64,000 bases of DNA from Gemmatimonadaceae bacterium (GCA_030835125.1 JAUQWM010000049.1:87121-151120); one strand, 5' to 3'; positions 11,757 through 20,196 are shown, numbered from the stretch's first letter. The notes: generated by a model from the letters alone, not told the origin. A program made the numbers and translations.

Positions 11757-11842
11757 GCTGGTTTGCCTCCGCTCGGCGGGCCTACGCGCGCCGGCTTGCT
11801 GGGACTAGTTTCCGCGCGCACCGCCCACCGGAGCGCGAGTTG

Positions 11843-12253
11843 ATGTCCGACACACCACGCCGCGGAACCCGGATCGCCCATGTGGGATTCGCGATCCGGT
11901 CGGCCGCGGCCCTGCATTCATTCTATCGCAATGTCCTCGGAATGTCCGAGGCGGACCTCGTCGACAGCGATGGCGCCCGCATCACCGGGTTCATCGCCGG
12001 CGACTCCCTGGTGGAATTGCTGGAACCCGCGCAGGCAGACTCCCCCATCGGACGGTTCATCGACAAGCGCGGCCCCGGCATCCATCACATTTGTTTCGCG
12101 GTTGACGATCTCGATGCGACGCTGCTCAGGTGTCGCGAGGCCGGCATCCGGCTGGTCGACGAGGCTCCACGACCCGGAGCGGAGGGAAAGCGCATCGCGT
12201 TCCTCCACCCATCCTCCACGGGCGGCATCCTGGTCGAGCTGACCGAGCATTGA
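11843..12253 (+). CDS. Methylmalonyl-CoA epimerase-like (glyoxalase fold) protein
   Basis: A 136-residue vicinal-oxygen-chelate protein close to methylmalonyl-CoA epimerase. Features are 'IAHVGFAIRS' (first metal His), 'LVELLEPAQADSPIGRFIDKRG', 'GIHHICFAVDDLDA' (second His) and 'GGILVELTEH' (Glu). Epimerases of this type interconvert the 2R and 2S forms of methylmalonyl-CoA in propionate metabolism. No mutase genes are in the window, so other glyoxalase-fold activities remain possible. I chose the ATG at 11843; a TTG directly before it is in frame, and GGAG lies nine bases upstream. Confidence 0.85.
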   Translation: MSDTPRRGTRIAHVGFAIRSAAALHSFYRNVLGMSEADLVDSDGARITGFIAGDSLVELLEPAQADSPIGRFIDKRGPGIHHICFAVDDLDATLLRCREAGIRLVDEAPRPGAEGKRIAFLHPSSTGGILVELTEH

Positions 12254-12285
12254 GCGCGGAACGCGTGACGGTCCCGCGGGAACGC

Positions 12286-12720
12286 TCAGGACCGCCGGGT
12301 GCAGAATTCGGCCTGCACGGTTTCGTAGTCCGTGTCGAGCACGAACCACCGGTTCGATGGACCCTGCACGATCTTGAACCTTGGCGTCAGGGTCCGGTTG
12401 CCCCGCGTGACCTGGACCCGGATCTCGCGGGTGCCGTCGCTTCCCAGCGATTCGTCGAGGATCTGGAACCGTTCGTGGTCGTAGCAGGCCTGGAGGAGGA
12501 CGAGGCGCTTCTCGAGTTCCGTGCGCTCCATGTTGTCGCGTGCGGCGCCCTGGTTCGTGCCCCAGACGGCGCCCATGGCCTGGAGATCCTGCGCCTTCAC
12601 GGCCCCCATGAACATCGTGGCGGCATCGCGCGCCGACGGCGCGCCCGACAGCGAGGTGCCCATCGAGGGGCTTTTGCTGCAGGCGACGGCAGCGACAGCG
12701 ATCAGGACCCACTTCCTCAC
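12286..12720 (-). CDS. Small hypothetical lipoprotein
   Basis: A 144-residue protein from a GTG start with GGAG seven bases upstream. The N-terminus, RKWVLIAVAAVACSKS, ends in a lipobox-like AVAC, so it is probably a lipoprotein. The mature part (ARDAATMFMGAVKAQDLQAMG, then 'RFKIVQGPSNRWFVLDTDYETVQAEFC') resembles the NTF2-like lipoproteins that combine a short helical start with a curved beta sheet. Function is unknown. It converges with the epimerase gene and is divergent from pdxJ. The same frame stays open far upstream, antisense to pdxJ, but that part has no protein character. Confidence 0.7.
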   Translation of the reverse strand: MRKWVLIAVAAVACSKSPSMGTSLSGAPSARDAATMFMGAVKAQDLQAMGAVWGTNQGAARDNMERTELEKRLVLLQACYDHERFQILDESLGSDGTREIRVQVTRGNRTLTPRFKIVQGPSNRWFVLDTDYETVQAEFCTRRS

Positions 12721-12813
12721 GGGCGACTCCGAGCCAGTTTGAATGCGAACGTAATGGCGACCGCCCGGGGGATCAACCGGCGACCCCGCCTGGCGACGAC
12801 ACCCGACTGAACC

Positions 12814-13545
12814 ATGCCAGCAGCGCCCCAACGCCTCTTCGTCAACATCGACCACGTCGCCACCATTCGTCAGGCGCGACGCACGACCGAACCGGACCCG
12901 CTCGAGGCAGCCCTTCGCTGCGAGGATGCCGGGGCCGACGGAATCACGGCCCACCTCAGGGAAGATCGCCGCCACATCCAGGACGACGACATCCAACGCC
13001 TCGCGGCCGGGATCCACACGGTGCTGAACCTGGAGATGGCGCTCGCGGACGAGATGCTCGACCTGGCCGAGCGACTCCGGCCGCACCAGGTCACGCTGGT
13101 CCCCGAGCGTCGCGAGGAGGTCACGACCGAGGGCGGACTCGATGTGCGGCGGGATCCCGACCGGCTGGCGGCCGGCGTGGCGCGACTTCGCGCCGCCGGC
13201 ATCCGCTGCAGCCTGTTCATCGATCCCGACCCCGAAGCGGTAGAGCGCTCCAACGCGGCCGGCGCCGAGGCGATCGAGCTGCACACCGGTCGTTATGCGC
13301 ACCACCCGGACGACCCGGAGGTGCTGCGGGCGCTCCAGCGAGCGGCCACCCAGGGGGCGGAGCTGGGGCTGGCGGTCCACGCCGGGCACGGGCTCACGGT
13401 GCGCAACGTCGGGGCCGTCGCTCGCATCCCCGAGGTCGAGGAACTCAACATCGGCCATTCGATCGTCTCGCGAGCGGTGATGGTGGGCATGGCCGAGGCG
13501 GTCCGGGAGATGCGCGTGGCGATGTTGCGGGCCCGTGACCGCTAG
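12814..13545 (+). CDS. pdxJ: Pyridoxine 5'-phosphate synthase
   Basis: A 243-residue TIM-barrel enzyme that joins 1-deoxyxylulose 5-phosphate with 3-amino-2-oxopropyl phosphate in the DXP-dependent vitamin B6 pathway. Family hallmarks are '[17 protein letters not shown]', '[13 protein letters not shown]', '[15 protein letters not shown]', 'ELHTGRYA', 'VHAGHGL' and '[12 protein letters not shown]'. The length is normal. It begins a plus-strand run with the Hpt-like gene 37 bp downstream. The divergent gap before it is 93 bp. Confidence 0.96.
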   Translation: MPAAPQRLFVNIDHVATIRQARRTTEPDPLEAALRCEDAGADGITAHLREDRRHIQDDDIQRLAAGIHTVLNLEMALADEMLDLAERLRPHQVTLVPERREEVTTEGGLDVRRDPDRLAAGVARLRAAGIRCSLFIDPDPEAVERSNAAGAEAIELHTGRYAHHPDDPEVLRALQRAATQGAELGLAVHAGHGLTVRNVGAVARIPEVEELNIGHSIVSRAVMVGMAEAVREMRVAMLRARDR

Positions 13546-13582
13546 CCCATCGTGATCGCCGACGGGTAATTTCCGCTCCCGG

Positions 13583-15100
13583 ATGACCTCACCCGAACTC
13601 CTTCGATTCTTCCACGCGGAAGCCCGCGAGTACCTCGACGCCGTCGAGGGGCTTGCCGAGTCCGGGGAGTCCTTCGAGGCCGGGGCCTTCGTCGCCGCGT
13701 CGCGGGCCCTGCGCGGCAGCGCCACCATGGCGCGCGTCCCGCGGGTCGCCGAGATCGCGCTGGTGATGGAGCGCCTGGCCAATGCGGTCCGCGACGGCGA
13801 GATCGAGTGGACCGCCAGCCTGCGCCGCGACCTTGCCGACACGGTCGTCGAACTCCGGCGGCTTGTGGCCACGAGCAGCGACTGGTCGCCTGACGACGAG
13901 CGGCGCGCGGCCGACCGGCTCGCGGCACTGCGCTCGCTCCTCCCGGCCCGCGTGCGCACCCCGGCCTCGCCCCCGACGGCGGGCACCACGCCGATCTTCA
14001 TCGCGCTGCAGGCGTCGGCGATCGCCTCCGACCTGGAGAAGTTCCTGCTCAACCCGGTCGATCGCGCACTCATCGATGACGTCGTGAACCGCCTGAAGAG
14101 CCTGCGCGGGATCGCCGGCGTGGCGGACCATCCTCCGCTGGGCGAGGTTGCCGACGCCGTCGAGCGCGCCCTCCGGGAGCTCGCGCCCGACGCATTCCTC
14201 AGCGAGGCCGACACGGAGCTCCTCACCGCGGCGGCTGGAGTCTTCCGCCGTGCGTCGTCGGAACTGCGCTCCCGCGGGCAGTTCGAGCGCACAACGAGCG
14301 AAGTCGACCGGTTCGCCCGGGCCGCCGCCGTTTCGGCGTCGCCGCCGTCGCTGGACGATTCCGCGATCGTCCGCATCGAGGAACTCTTCTTCACCGATGC
14401 CGGGCCCCATCTCGTCCAGCGCGGCAGCGCACCGTCACGCAGTGCCGAGATGCGGTTCCGCGAGGAGGTGGTGACGCGGGCGGAGCACCTCCGTCGCCTG
14501 GTGGCGGAAGCGCGCGTCGCGATGGACCCGTTCACGCGCGAGCGCGTCCGCCGCGACCTCAAGACGCACCTGGCCCGGCTCGACGAGTTCGCGCGCAGCT
14601 ACGGCGCGCAGCAGGTTGCCTCCGTGGTCGGCGAGGCGGCAGCGCTCGACGCGTTTACCGACGAGGCGGTGCTCGATGCCGTGGAGGCGGTGGCCAGGAT
14701 CCTCACTACGCCGGGCATCCCGCTCGACGAGATGGAGCGGCGGCTCGCGGTGGGTGAACGCAAGCGATGGACCCCGGTCGTCCCGCCCGGTGTCGTGCCC
14801 GCCTCCACGCCGGTGCCGGCTCCACGCCAGCCGGTCAGGCCGATGCGGTCCGGTCCGGACCTGCAGGCGATGCTCGGCGAAAGCATCACGCAACTGGCGT
14901 CACTGGACGAGATCCCGCTGGCGGAACCGGTCCGCGTCGATGACGATGCCATCGTGCCGGTCGAGTCGCTGCTGTTCCGCGGTTCGGCGGCGCTGGATCG
15001 CGCGCGTACGTTGCGGGACGACATGCGCCGCAGCGGCGTCGTGGACCCGGACGCGCTCCAGGAGCTATACGACCTGCTCGACCTCGCCCGCGCCGAGTAG
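13583..15100 (+). CDS. Degenerate Hpt-domain protein
   Basis: A 505-residue, mostly helical, Ala/Arg-rich protein. It begins 'ELLRFFHAEAREYLDAVEGLAES', as histidine-phosphotransfer (Hpt) modules of CheA-like proteins do. The Hpt core is seen as 'ASRALRGSATMARV' near residue 40 and again as 'NRLKSLRGIAGVA' near residue 175. The phosphorylatable His of the HxLKGSA motif is absent in both (Arg and Lys positions). A third helical module near 300-360 and a Pro-rich linker (about 400-420) follow. It may be a phosphotransfer-dead scaffold similar in style to FimL-type proteins; that is inference. It lies between pdxJ and the flippase-like gene, 4 bp before the latter. Confidence 0.6.
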   Translation: MTSPELLRFFHAEAREYLDAVEGLAESGESFEAGAFVAASRALRGSATMARVPRVAEIALVMERLANAVRDGEIEWTASLRRDLADTVVELRRLVATSSDWSPDDERRAADRLAALRSLLPARVRTPASPPTAGTTPIFIALQASAIASDLEKFLLNPVDRALIDDVVNRLKSLRGIAGVADHPPLGEVADAVERALRELAPDAFLSEADTELLTAAAGVFRRASSELRSRGQFERTTSEVDRFARAAAVSASPPSLDDSAIVRIEELFFTDAGPHLVQRGSAPSRSAEMRFREEVVTRAEHLRRLVAEARVAMDPFTRERVRRDLKTHLARLDEFARSYGAQQVASVVGEAAALDAFTDEAVLDAVEAVARILTTPGIPLDEMERRLAVGERKRWTPVVPPGVVPASTPVPAPRQPVRPMRSGPDLQAMLGESITQLASLDEIPLAEPVRVDDDAIVPVESLLFRGSAALDRARTLRDDMRRSGVVDPDALQELYDLLDLARAE

Positions 15101-15104
15101 CTGA

Positions 15105-16127
15105 ATGAAGATCGGATGGCGCGGCCTCGTCGGGGTGGCAATCAGCGTTGCCCTCCTGTGGTGGACCCTGCGCGGTGAGTCGCTCGCCGACGTGTGGAAC
15201 GTGCTCCGTGAGTCGAACGTTCTGCTGTTCCTGCTGTCCGCCGCCGTCGCGACGCTTTCCTTCCCCATGCGGGCGTGGCGCTGGCGGTACATCCTCGAGC
15301 CGTCGGCGGGGACGCTGCCCTTCGGACCGCTGTGGAGGGCGACCGCGATCGGCATGATGGTGAACAACGTGTCGCCGGCGCGCGCGGGCGAGCTGGCGCG
15401 GGGCTATGTGCTGTCGCTGGAAACGAAACGGGTGCGCTTCGCGACGGCCCTGGCCTCGCTGGTGGTGGACCGCGTCTTCGACACCGTGGTCGTGCTGTTG
15501 CTCCTGCTGGGGGTGACCTCGCTCCCCGGGTTTCCGGCCAATGCGATCGTGTTCGGGTGGCCGGTCGGCAGGATCCTCCTCGTGGGCGCGGCATCGGCGC
15601 TGGTGGCGCTGGCCGTGCTGGTGGTGATGGCCCTCGATCCCGAACGACTGGTGCGGATGGCCAACCCCATCGTCGGCCGGATCGCGCCGCGTTTCATGGA
15701 CCGGGTGCGGCTTTTCGTCCTCTCCTTCACGGCCGGGCTGGGCGTGCTGCGGGACCCGAGGCGCTCGGCCATCGTCTTCGCATGGGCGCTGGCCCAGTGG
15801 CTGGTCAACGGCGCGTCCTTCTGGATTGCGTTCCTCGCGGTGGGACTCGACGCGCCATTCACCGCGGCGCTGTTCCTGCAGAGCCTCCTCGCCTTCGCGG
15901 TGGCGCTGCCATCGGCGCCCGGGTTCTTCGGCGTCTTCGAGGCCGGGACCAAGGTGGCGCTGCGCGTCTACGGCATCGATGACACGTTCGCGGTCAGCTA
16001 CGCGCTGGGATATCACCTGCTGTCCTTCCTCCCCATCACGCTCATCGGCCTGTGGTACCTCGGGCGGATGGGGCTCCACCTGAAAGACCTGGGGCGCGAC
16101 CAGGCGGCGAAAGACCAGGGCGGGTGA
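15105..16127 (+). CDS. UPF0104 / LPG-synthase-TM family membrane protein
   Basis: A 340-residue integral membrane protein with about eight hydrophobic helices. The family motif 'SPARAGELARGYVL' sits near residue 95, as in the membrane domain shared by lysylphosphatidylglycerol synthases and related proteins (flippase-like domain). The soluble aminoacyltransferase domain is lacking. Members are thought to move or modify lipids or polyprenyl-linked glycans; the substrate is unknown here. Its TGA stop overlaps the GTG start of ispE, so the two are translationally coupled. Confidence 0.85.
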   Translation: MKIGWRGLVGVAISVALLWWTLRGESLADVWNVLRESNVLLFLLSAAVATLSFPMRAWRWRYILEPSAGTLPFGPLWRATAIGMMVNNVSPARAGELARGYVLSLETKRVRFATALASLVVDRVFDTVVVLLLLLGVTSLPGFPANAIVFGWPVGRILLVGAASALVALAVLVVMALDPERLVRMANPIVGRIAPRFMDRVRLFVLSFTAGLGVLRDPRRSAIVFAWALAQWLVNGASFWIAFLAVGLDAPFTAALFLQSLLAFAVALPSAPGFFGVFEAGTKVALRVYGIDDTFAVSYALGYHLLSFLPITLIGLWYLGRMGLHLKDLGRDQAAKDQGG

Positions 16128-17041
16128 CCGTGCCCACCGCGCGGGTGGAGGCCCAGGCGAAGATCAACCTCTTCCTGCACGTGCTGGCGCGGGAGGAATC
16201 GGGCTACCATCAGGTCGAGACCCTGCTGTGCCGGATCGCGCTCTCCGACGCCGTGACCGTCCGTATTACCGGCGCGGGGCGGAGCCTCGACGTCGGCGGG
16301 CCCATGGTCCCGGCGGCCGGGCTGGGCCCGGTCGAGCAGAACCTGGCGTGGAGGGCGGCTGCCGCGTATGCCACCGCGACGGGATTCCCGCCGGGGTTCG
16401 AGATCGCGGTCGAGAAGCGGGTCCCGGTGGGGGCGGGTCTTGGCGGTGGGAGCGCCGACGCCGGCGCGGTGCTGCGGGCGCTCAACGCGCTCAATCCCGC
16501 GCCGCTGGAACGGGCGGGCCTGGTCCACCTCGCTGGATCGTTAGGCGCGGATGTCCCCTTCCTGACGCAGGACCAGTCGGCGATGGCGCTGGCGTGGGGA
16601 CGCGGGGAGCGGGTGCTGCTCGTTCCCACGCTGCCGGCCAGCGCGCTGTGGCTGCTGGTGCCCGATGTCGCGGTGAGCACGGCAGACGCGTATCGCTGGG
16701 TCGATGAACGCCCCCGGCCGTCCTCCGCCGTCAGCGTGGGCCTCGGGGAACTCGCCACCTGGACCGACGTCGCCCGGTTGGCCCGGAACGACTTCGAAGA
16801 AGTGGTGGGGCGTCGGGTGCCGCTCGTGGGGCGCCTCCTGCACACGCTGCGCGACGAGACCGTCCAGGAGTTGCTGGGTTCCCACCCCATCGTGCTGATG
16901 TCCGGGTCCGGATCGACGGTCTTCGTGGTCTCGGGATCGCGCCCTCCCGAGGGCTTTGCCCCACTACCGGAGATCGATGGCGTCACGATGCTCGAAACCG
17001 AGACGTCGCAATTTGTTGAGCCGGTCGTCCTGACCCATTAG
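16124..17041 (+). CDS. ispE: 4-diphosphocytidyl-2-C-methyl-D-erythritol kinase
   Basis: A 305-residue GHMP kinase of the MEP isoprenoid pathway. The N-terminus 'AQAKINLFLHVLAREESGYHQVETL' and the ATP-binding 'VPVGAGLGGGSADAGAVLRAL' are diagnostic; 'VLMSGSGSTVF' is the third GHMP motif. I placed the start at a GTG overlapping the preceding stop (GTGA); a GTG six bases downstream is also possible. A longer in-frame extension exists but has no family similarity. The tRNA-Gln gene follows after 19 bp, suggesting joint transcription. Confidence 0.93.
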   Translation: MTVPTARVEAQAKINLFLHVLAREESGYHQVETLLCRIALSDAVTVRITGAGRSLDVGGPMVPAAGLGPVEQNLAWRAAAAYATATGFPPGFEIAVEKRVPVGAGLGGGSADAGAVLRALNALNPAPLERAGLVHLAGSLGADVPFLTQDQSAMALAWGRGERVLLVPTLPASALWLLVPDVAVSTADAYRWVDERPRPSSAVSVGLGELATWTDVARLARNDFEEVVGRRVPLVGRLLHTLRDETVQELLGSHPIVLMSGSGSTVFVVSGSRPPEGFAPLPEIDGVTMLETETSQFVEPVVLTH

Positions 17042-17060
17042 GTTGCCGCTCCCGCCTTGA

Positions 17061-17131
17061 TGCCCCCTCGTCCAATGGCAGGACATCGGTCTTTGGATCC
17101 GAGAATGGTGGTTCGAATCCACCGGGGGCAA
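17061..17131 (+). tRNA. tRNA-Gln (anticodon TTG)
   Basis: A full cloverleaf can be folded. The acceptor stem is TGCCCCC with GGGGGCA, the D stem GTCC with GGAC, the anticodon loop CTTTGGA with TTG at its centre, and the T arm GGTGG-TTCGAAT-CCACC with a 4-nt variable loop. The discriminator is A and CCA is not encoded. The anticodon stem has one T-T mismatch at its loop end. It lies between ispE and prs on the same strand. Confidence 0.95.
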
Positions 17132-17145
17132 TTCGGTCCGGCGCA

Positions 17146-17174
17146 TTGACCTAAACTCCCGTCACGTCTACGTT
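17146..17174 (+). promoter_or_regulatory. Possible sigma-70 promoter before prs
   Basis: TTGACC, then a 17-bp spacer, then TACGTT. The -10 match is weak, and the leader before the prs ATG would be very short. Recorded as a candidate only. Confidence 0.25.
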
Positions 17175-17187
17175 TCAGGGCTACGGA

Positions 17188-18141
17188 ATGGACCTTTTGC
17201 CGGGTGTGCTTCGGGGATTCAAGCTGATCTCCGGAAACGCCAACAGGGGACTCGCCGAGGAGATCGCCAAGCACCTCGGGGTTGAGCTGTGCAGGATGAC
17301 GCTCACCCGGTTTGCCGACGGCGAGATCTTCGTGCGAATCGATGAGAACGTCCGCGGCGCGGACGTTTTTATCGTCCAGCCGACCAATCCGCCGGCGGAG
17401 AACATCATGGAGCTGTTGCTCCTGATCGATGCCGCGAAGCGGGCGTCGGCGGCGCGGGTGACATGCGTCATGCCGTACTACGGGTATTCGCGACAGGACC
17501 GGAAGGACCAGCCGCGAGTGTCCATCGGGGCGAAGCTGGTGGCCAACCTGATCCAGAAAGCCGGCGCCGACCGGGTCCTGGGTCTCGATTTCCACCAGCA
17601 CCAGCTGCAGGGGTTCTTCGACGTGCCGGTCGATCACCTGTACGCCTCCCCGGTGCTGGTGGCGCACTACCGGAAGAAGCAGTACACCGACCTGGTGGTC
17701 GTTGCACCAGACGTCGGGTCAGCCAAGATGGCGCGCGGCTTTGCGCGAAAGCTCGATGCGGCGCTGGCCATCGTCGACAAGCGGCGCACGGGGCCGAATG
17801 TCGCCGAGGTACTGAACGTGGTGGGTGAAGTCGAGGGTCGGGATTGCCTGATCCCTGATGACATGATCGATACGGCCGGCACCGTCACGGAGACGGCGCG
17901 GGCGCTGAAGAACATGGGGGCGCGGGACATCTACATCTGCGCCACCCACGGGCTGCTCTCCGGCCCGGCGGTGGACCGGCTGAAGGAAGCCCCGATCGCG
18001 GAAGTGGTGATCACCGACTCGGTCGTGGTGCCGGAAGCGAAGCGGTTCGATCGACTCCGGGTGCTGTCGGTTGGGGAACTGCTCGCCAAGGCGATCAGGT
18101 TCACGCACAGCGAGCAGAGCGTTTCGAGTCTTTTTGATTGA
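17188..18141 (+). CDS. prs: Ribose-phosphate pyrophosphokinase
   Basis: A 317-residue PRPP synthetase that transfers pyrophosphate from ATP to ribose 5-phosphate, feeding purine, pyrimidine, His and Trp synthesis. Motifs are 'LISGNANRGLAEEIAKHLGV', 'FADGEIFVRI', 'MPYYGYSRQDRK', the 'LDFHQHQLQGFFD' metal/ATP segment and the PRPP loop 'DDMIDTAGTV'. Length is as usual. It begins the classic prs-rplY-pth-ychF order; rplY is separated by a 236-bp repeat-filled gap. Confidence 0.97.
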   Translation: MDLLPGVLRGFKLISGNANRGLAEEIAKHLGVELCRMTLTRFADGEIFVRIDENVRGADVFIVQPTNPPAENIMELLLLIDAAKRASAARVTCVMPYYGYSRQDRKDQPRVSIGAKLVANLIQKAGADRVLGLDFHQHQLQGFFDVPVDHLYASPVLVAHYRKKQYTDLVVVAPDVGSAKMARGFARKLDAALAIVDKRRTGPNVAEVLNVVGEVEGRDCLIPDDMIDTAGTVTETARALKNMGARDIYICATHGLLSGPAVDRLKEAPIAEVVITDSVVVPEAKRFDRLRVLSVGELLAKAIRFTHSEQSVSSLFD

Positions 18142-18152
18142 TGACGGAGGGG

Positions 18153-18187
18153 GCTGCGTGCTGATTGCTGCGGGCTGCTGCTGCCGC
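18153..18187 (+). repeat. Dispersed 35-bp element, copy 1
   Basis: The 35-bp core beginning GCTGCGTGCTGATTGCTGCG is identical to the reverse complement of 36704-36738 and related to both arms at 44143-44265. It sits 11 bp after the prs stop and directly leads into a GCTGGT microsatellite. Confidence 0.85.
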
Positions 18188-18205
18188 TGTGTGCTGGGGC
18201 TGGTT

Positions 18206-18317
18206 GCTGGTGCTGGTGCTGGTGCTGGTGCTGGTGCTGGTGCTGGTGCTGGTGCTGGTGCTGGTGCTGGTGCTGGTGCTGGTGCTGGTGCTGGTGCTGG
18301 TGCTGGTGCTGGTGCTG
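18206..18317 (+). repeat. Microsatellite (GCTGGT)18
   Basis: Eighteen perfect copies of GCTGGT plus GCTG, with no interruption, in the prs-rplY gap. It is open in several frames (Gly-Ala or Thr-Ser repeats) but has no independent sign of being translated. Such a perfect array is expected to change length by slippage. Confidence 0.95.
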
Positions 18318-18328
18318 AAAGCTTGATC

Positions 18329-18377
18329 GAGAGGGAGGTCACTCCCCTCTCCCATCTCAAATCTCAGGTCTCGTCTC
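18329..18377 (+). repeat. Degenerate heptamer array in the rplY leader
   Basis: An imperfect inverted repeat (GAGAGGGAG and CTCCCCTCTC around a 4-nt loop) runs into 7-bp units TCTCCCA, TCTCAAA, TCTCAGG, TCTCGTC. These end at the rplY ATG. No proper Shine-Dalgarno sequence precedes rplY because the array occupies that position. Confidence 0.65.
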
Positions 18378-19040
18378 ATGGCAACGACTCAACTTTCCGC
18401 TGCGCCCCGCGCTGGTGTGGGCAAGGGCAACTCCCGTTCCTTGCGCCGCGAGGGACGCCTGCCGGCCATCATCTATGGCCGCGCCCGTTCGCCGCAGTCC
18501 CTCACCGTTGATGCGCGCGACTTCGAGCGCCTGCTCGAGCGGGTCGCCGCCGAAAACACGGTCATCGAGCTCGACATCGACGGCGCGATGACGCGCACGC
18601 TGATCCGCGAGATCCAGCGCCACCCGGTGAAGCGCAACGTGCTGCATGTCGACTTCCAGGAACTGGTCGCGGGCGAGCGCGTGATCGTCAACATCCGCGT
18701 GGTCCTGCAGGGCATCCCGGCTGGTGTCCGCCTCTCCGGCGGCATCCTGAGCCAGGTCATCCAGGAACTCGAGTGCCGCGTCGATCCGCTCGACATGCCG
18801 AGCCACATCGACGTCGACGTTTCCGGCGTCAACATCGGTCACTCCGTCCACGTCAGCGACATCACCATTCCTCCGGGCGTCGAAGTCCTCGACGATCCGG
18901 GCACGACGATCGCCGTCGTCGCGGCGCCGAAGGAGGAAGTCGTCACGCCGGTCGCCGGGGTCACTCCCGAAACGCCCGCCGAGCCGGAACTCATCCGCAA
19001 GGCGAAGGCTGAGGAGGAGGGCGAGGCCGAGGAATCCTGA
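18378..19040 (+). CDS. rplY: 50S ribosomal protein L25/general stress protein Ctc
   Basis: A 220-residue long-form L25 (TL5/Ctc type) that binds 5S rRNA. The N-terminal domain has 'GVGKGNSRSLRREGRLPAIIYG' and 'IREIQRHPVKRNVLHVDFQEL'. The C-terminal beta domain follows, with 'VRLSGGILSQVIQELECRV' and an acidic Glu-rich tail. The leader consists of repeats without a good ribosome-binding site, so its translation or expression may be unusual. The pth gene follows after 65 bp. Confidence 0.95.
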   Translation: MATTQLSAAPRAGVGKGNSRSLRREGRLPAIIYGRARSPQSLTVDARDFERLLERVAAENTVIELDIDGAMTRTLIREIQRHPVKRNVLHVDFQELVAGERVIVNIRVVLQGIPAGVRLSGGILSQVIQELECRVDPLDMPSHIDVDVSGVNIGHSVHVSDITIPPGVEVLDDPGTTIAVVAAPKEEVVTPVAGVTPETPAEPELIRKAKAEEEGEAEES

Positions 19041-19105
19041 TCCCACTCGACTGGCTGAAGCGCCTCCTCGGTCGGCGAGCCGATCAGGGTGCGCGCGAGG
19101 AGCCG

Positions 19106-19705
19106 ATGAAGCTCATCGTGGGGCTGGGCAACCCGGGCAAGTCGTACGCCGACACGCGTCACAACGCCGGCTGGTGGGTGGTCGACCACCTGGCCGGCGT
19201 CTGGCGTTTCGACGCCTGGCGCAAGGACCACGAGACCCTCGTCAGTGATGGCCGCCTGGGGAGCCAGCGCGTCCGGCTGCTGAAGCCGCAGACGTACATG
19301 AACCTGAGCGGGTCCGTCCTGCGGCCGTACCTGCGCCGCGAGGCGTGGCACGCGGACGCGGACCTCCTGATCATCGTCGATGAGGTGGCGTTGCCGGTCG
19401 GCCGCTTCAGGCTGCGGGCGCAGGGCAGCGCCGGCGGCCACAACGGCCTCAAGTCGATCGAGGCGGCCGTCGGGTCCCGCGCATATGCGCGCCTGCGCGT
19501 CGGCGTCGGGCCGCCCGAGGGTCGCGAGCGCAAGGGCGACCTGTCGGAGTACGTCCTGGACAAGGCGGGCAAGGCGGAGCGCAGGGATATCGAGGCGCTC
19601 TTCCCGGAGCTCTGCAGCCTCGCCGAACTGTGGGTCAGGGAAGGCGCGGAGGCGGCGATGAGGGAATACAACAGGGTTGGAGACGGGAGACGGGATGGGG
19701 CGTGA
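19106..19705 (+). CDS. pth: Peptidyl-tRNA hydrolase
   Basis: A 199-residue enzyme that releases tRNA from peptidyl-tRNA dropped by ribosomes. Motifs are 'LIVGLGNPGKSYADTRHNAGWW' (catalytic Asn and His), 'KPQTYMNLSG', the catalytic Asp in 'IIVDEVALPVG' and 'GSAGGHNGLKSI'. GAGGAG precedes the ATG. The last nine residues (VGDGRRDGA) are encoded by a heptamer array (GAGACGG units) that also provides the stop codon, so the natural C-terminus may have been altered by the repeat. Confidence 0.95.
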   Translation: MKLIVGLGNPGKSYADTRHNAGWWVVDHLAGVWRFDAWRKDHETLVSDGRLGSQRVRLLKPQTYMNLSGSVLRPYLRREAWHADADLLIIVDEVALPVGRFRLRAQGSAGGHNGLKSIEAAVGSRAYARLRVGVGPPEGRERKGDLSEYVLDKAGKAERRDIEALFPELCSLAELWVREGAEAAMREYNRVGDGRRDGA

Positions 19706-19728
19706 CGGGGGACGGAAGAGGGGAGCAT
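19680..19728. repeat. Heptamer array, unit GAGACGG, left arm
   Basis: Units GAGACGG, GAGACGG, GATGGGG, CGTGACG, GGGGACG, GAAGAGG in 7-bp register, starting inside the last codons of pth. A reverse-complement set lies at 20197-20224, beyond the four-helix-bundle gene. Confidence 0.7.
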
Positions 19729-19741
19729 TCGGCAAGGTCGC

Positions 19742-20122
19742 TCAGTCTCCCTCCAGCCTGGAGCCACCCTGGCCGCGAACGCGCTTCCGCAACGCCACGA
19801 GCATGGCGCACACCAGTTCCGCTCGCGCCGCCAGCCGCGCGTGTTCCATCGGGCTGATGGGACCAAGATCTCGCGACAGGAGGAGCAGATAGTCGAGTTC
19901 CCGCGCTGACCGGATCGCGATCTCGAGGTGATGCGCGAACTGCCGGGGGGTGTCCCGTCCCGCGCCCTCCGCGATGTTCGCGGGGATGGACACGGCGGCC
20001 CGCCGGATCTGCGCCGCGAGGCCGGGGTAGGCGGCGTTAGGCAGCCCGGCCGTGGCGCGACAGGATCGCAGGGCCAGTTCGTGCGCCTTGCGCCACACCT
20101 TGAGTCTTCGAAAGGGGTGCAT
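19742..20122 (-). CDS. Four-helix-bundle protein (S23/IVP family)
   Basis: A 126-residue protein of the four-helix-bundle family first known from open reading frames in 23S rRNA intervening sequences. Hallmarks are 'FRRLKVWRKAHELALRSCRAT', 'AAQIRRAAVSIPANIAEGAGR', 'FAHHLEIAIRSARELDYLL' and the C-terminal helix. Function is not known. Here it is not in an rRNA gene. It sits alone on the minus strand between pth and ychF, flanked on both sides by heptamer arrays in opposite orientation, which suggests an inserted cassette. Confidence 0.85.
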   Translation of the reverse strand: MHPFRRLKVWRKAHELALRSCRATAGLPNAAYPGLAAQIRRAAVSIPANIAEGAGRDTPRQFAHHLEIAIRSARELDYLLLLSRDLGPISPMEHARLAARAELVCAMLVALRKRVRGQGGSRLEGD

Positions 20123-20196
20123 GCCCCAACCTGGTGGCCTCCCGCGGCATCCGCTTCATCGTTTCAACGCAATCCGGTCCATTCGAACGCAGTCGC

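Noticed and set aside
12286..14562. Long minus-strand frame antisense to pdxJ and the Hpt-like gene
   Set aside because: Only its last 145 codons have protein character, with a GTG start and lipobox; the rest is the high-GC shadow of the plus-strand genes.
18071..18511. Open frame with long Gly-Ala repeats across the microsatellite
   Set aside because: It is simply the hexamer repeat read through; it overlaps prs and rplY in another frame and has no start signal.
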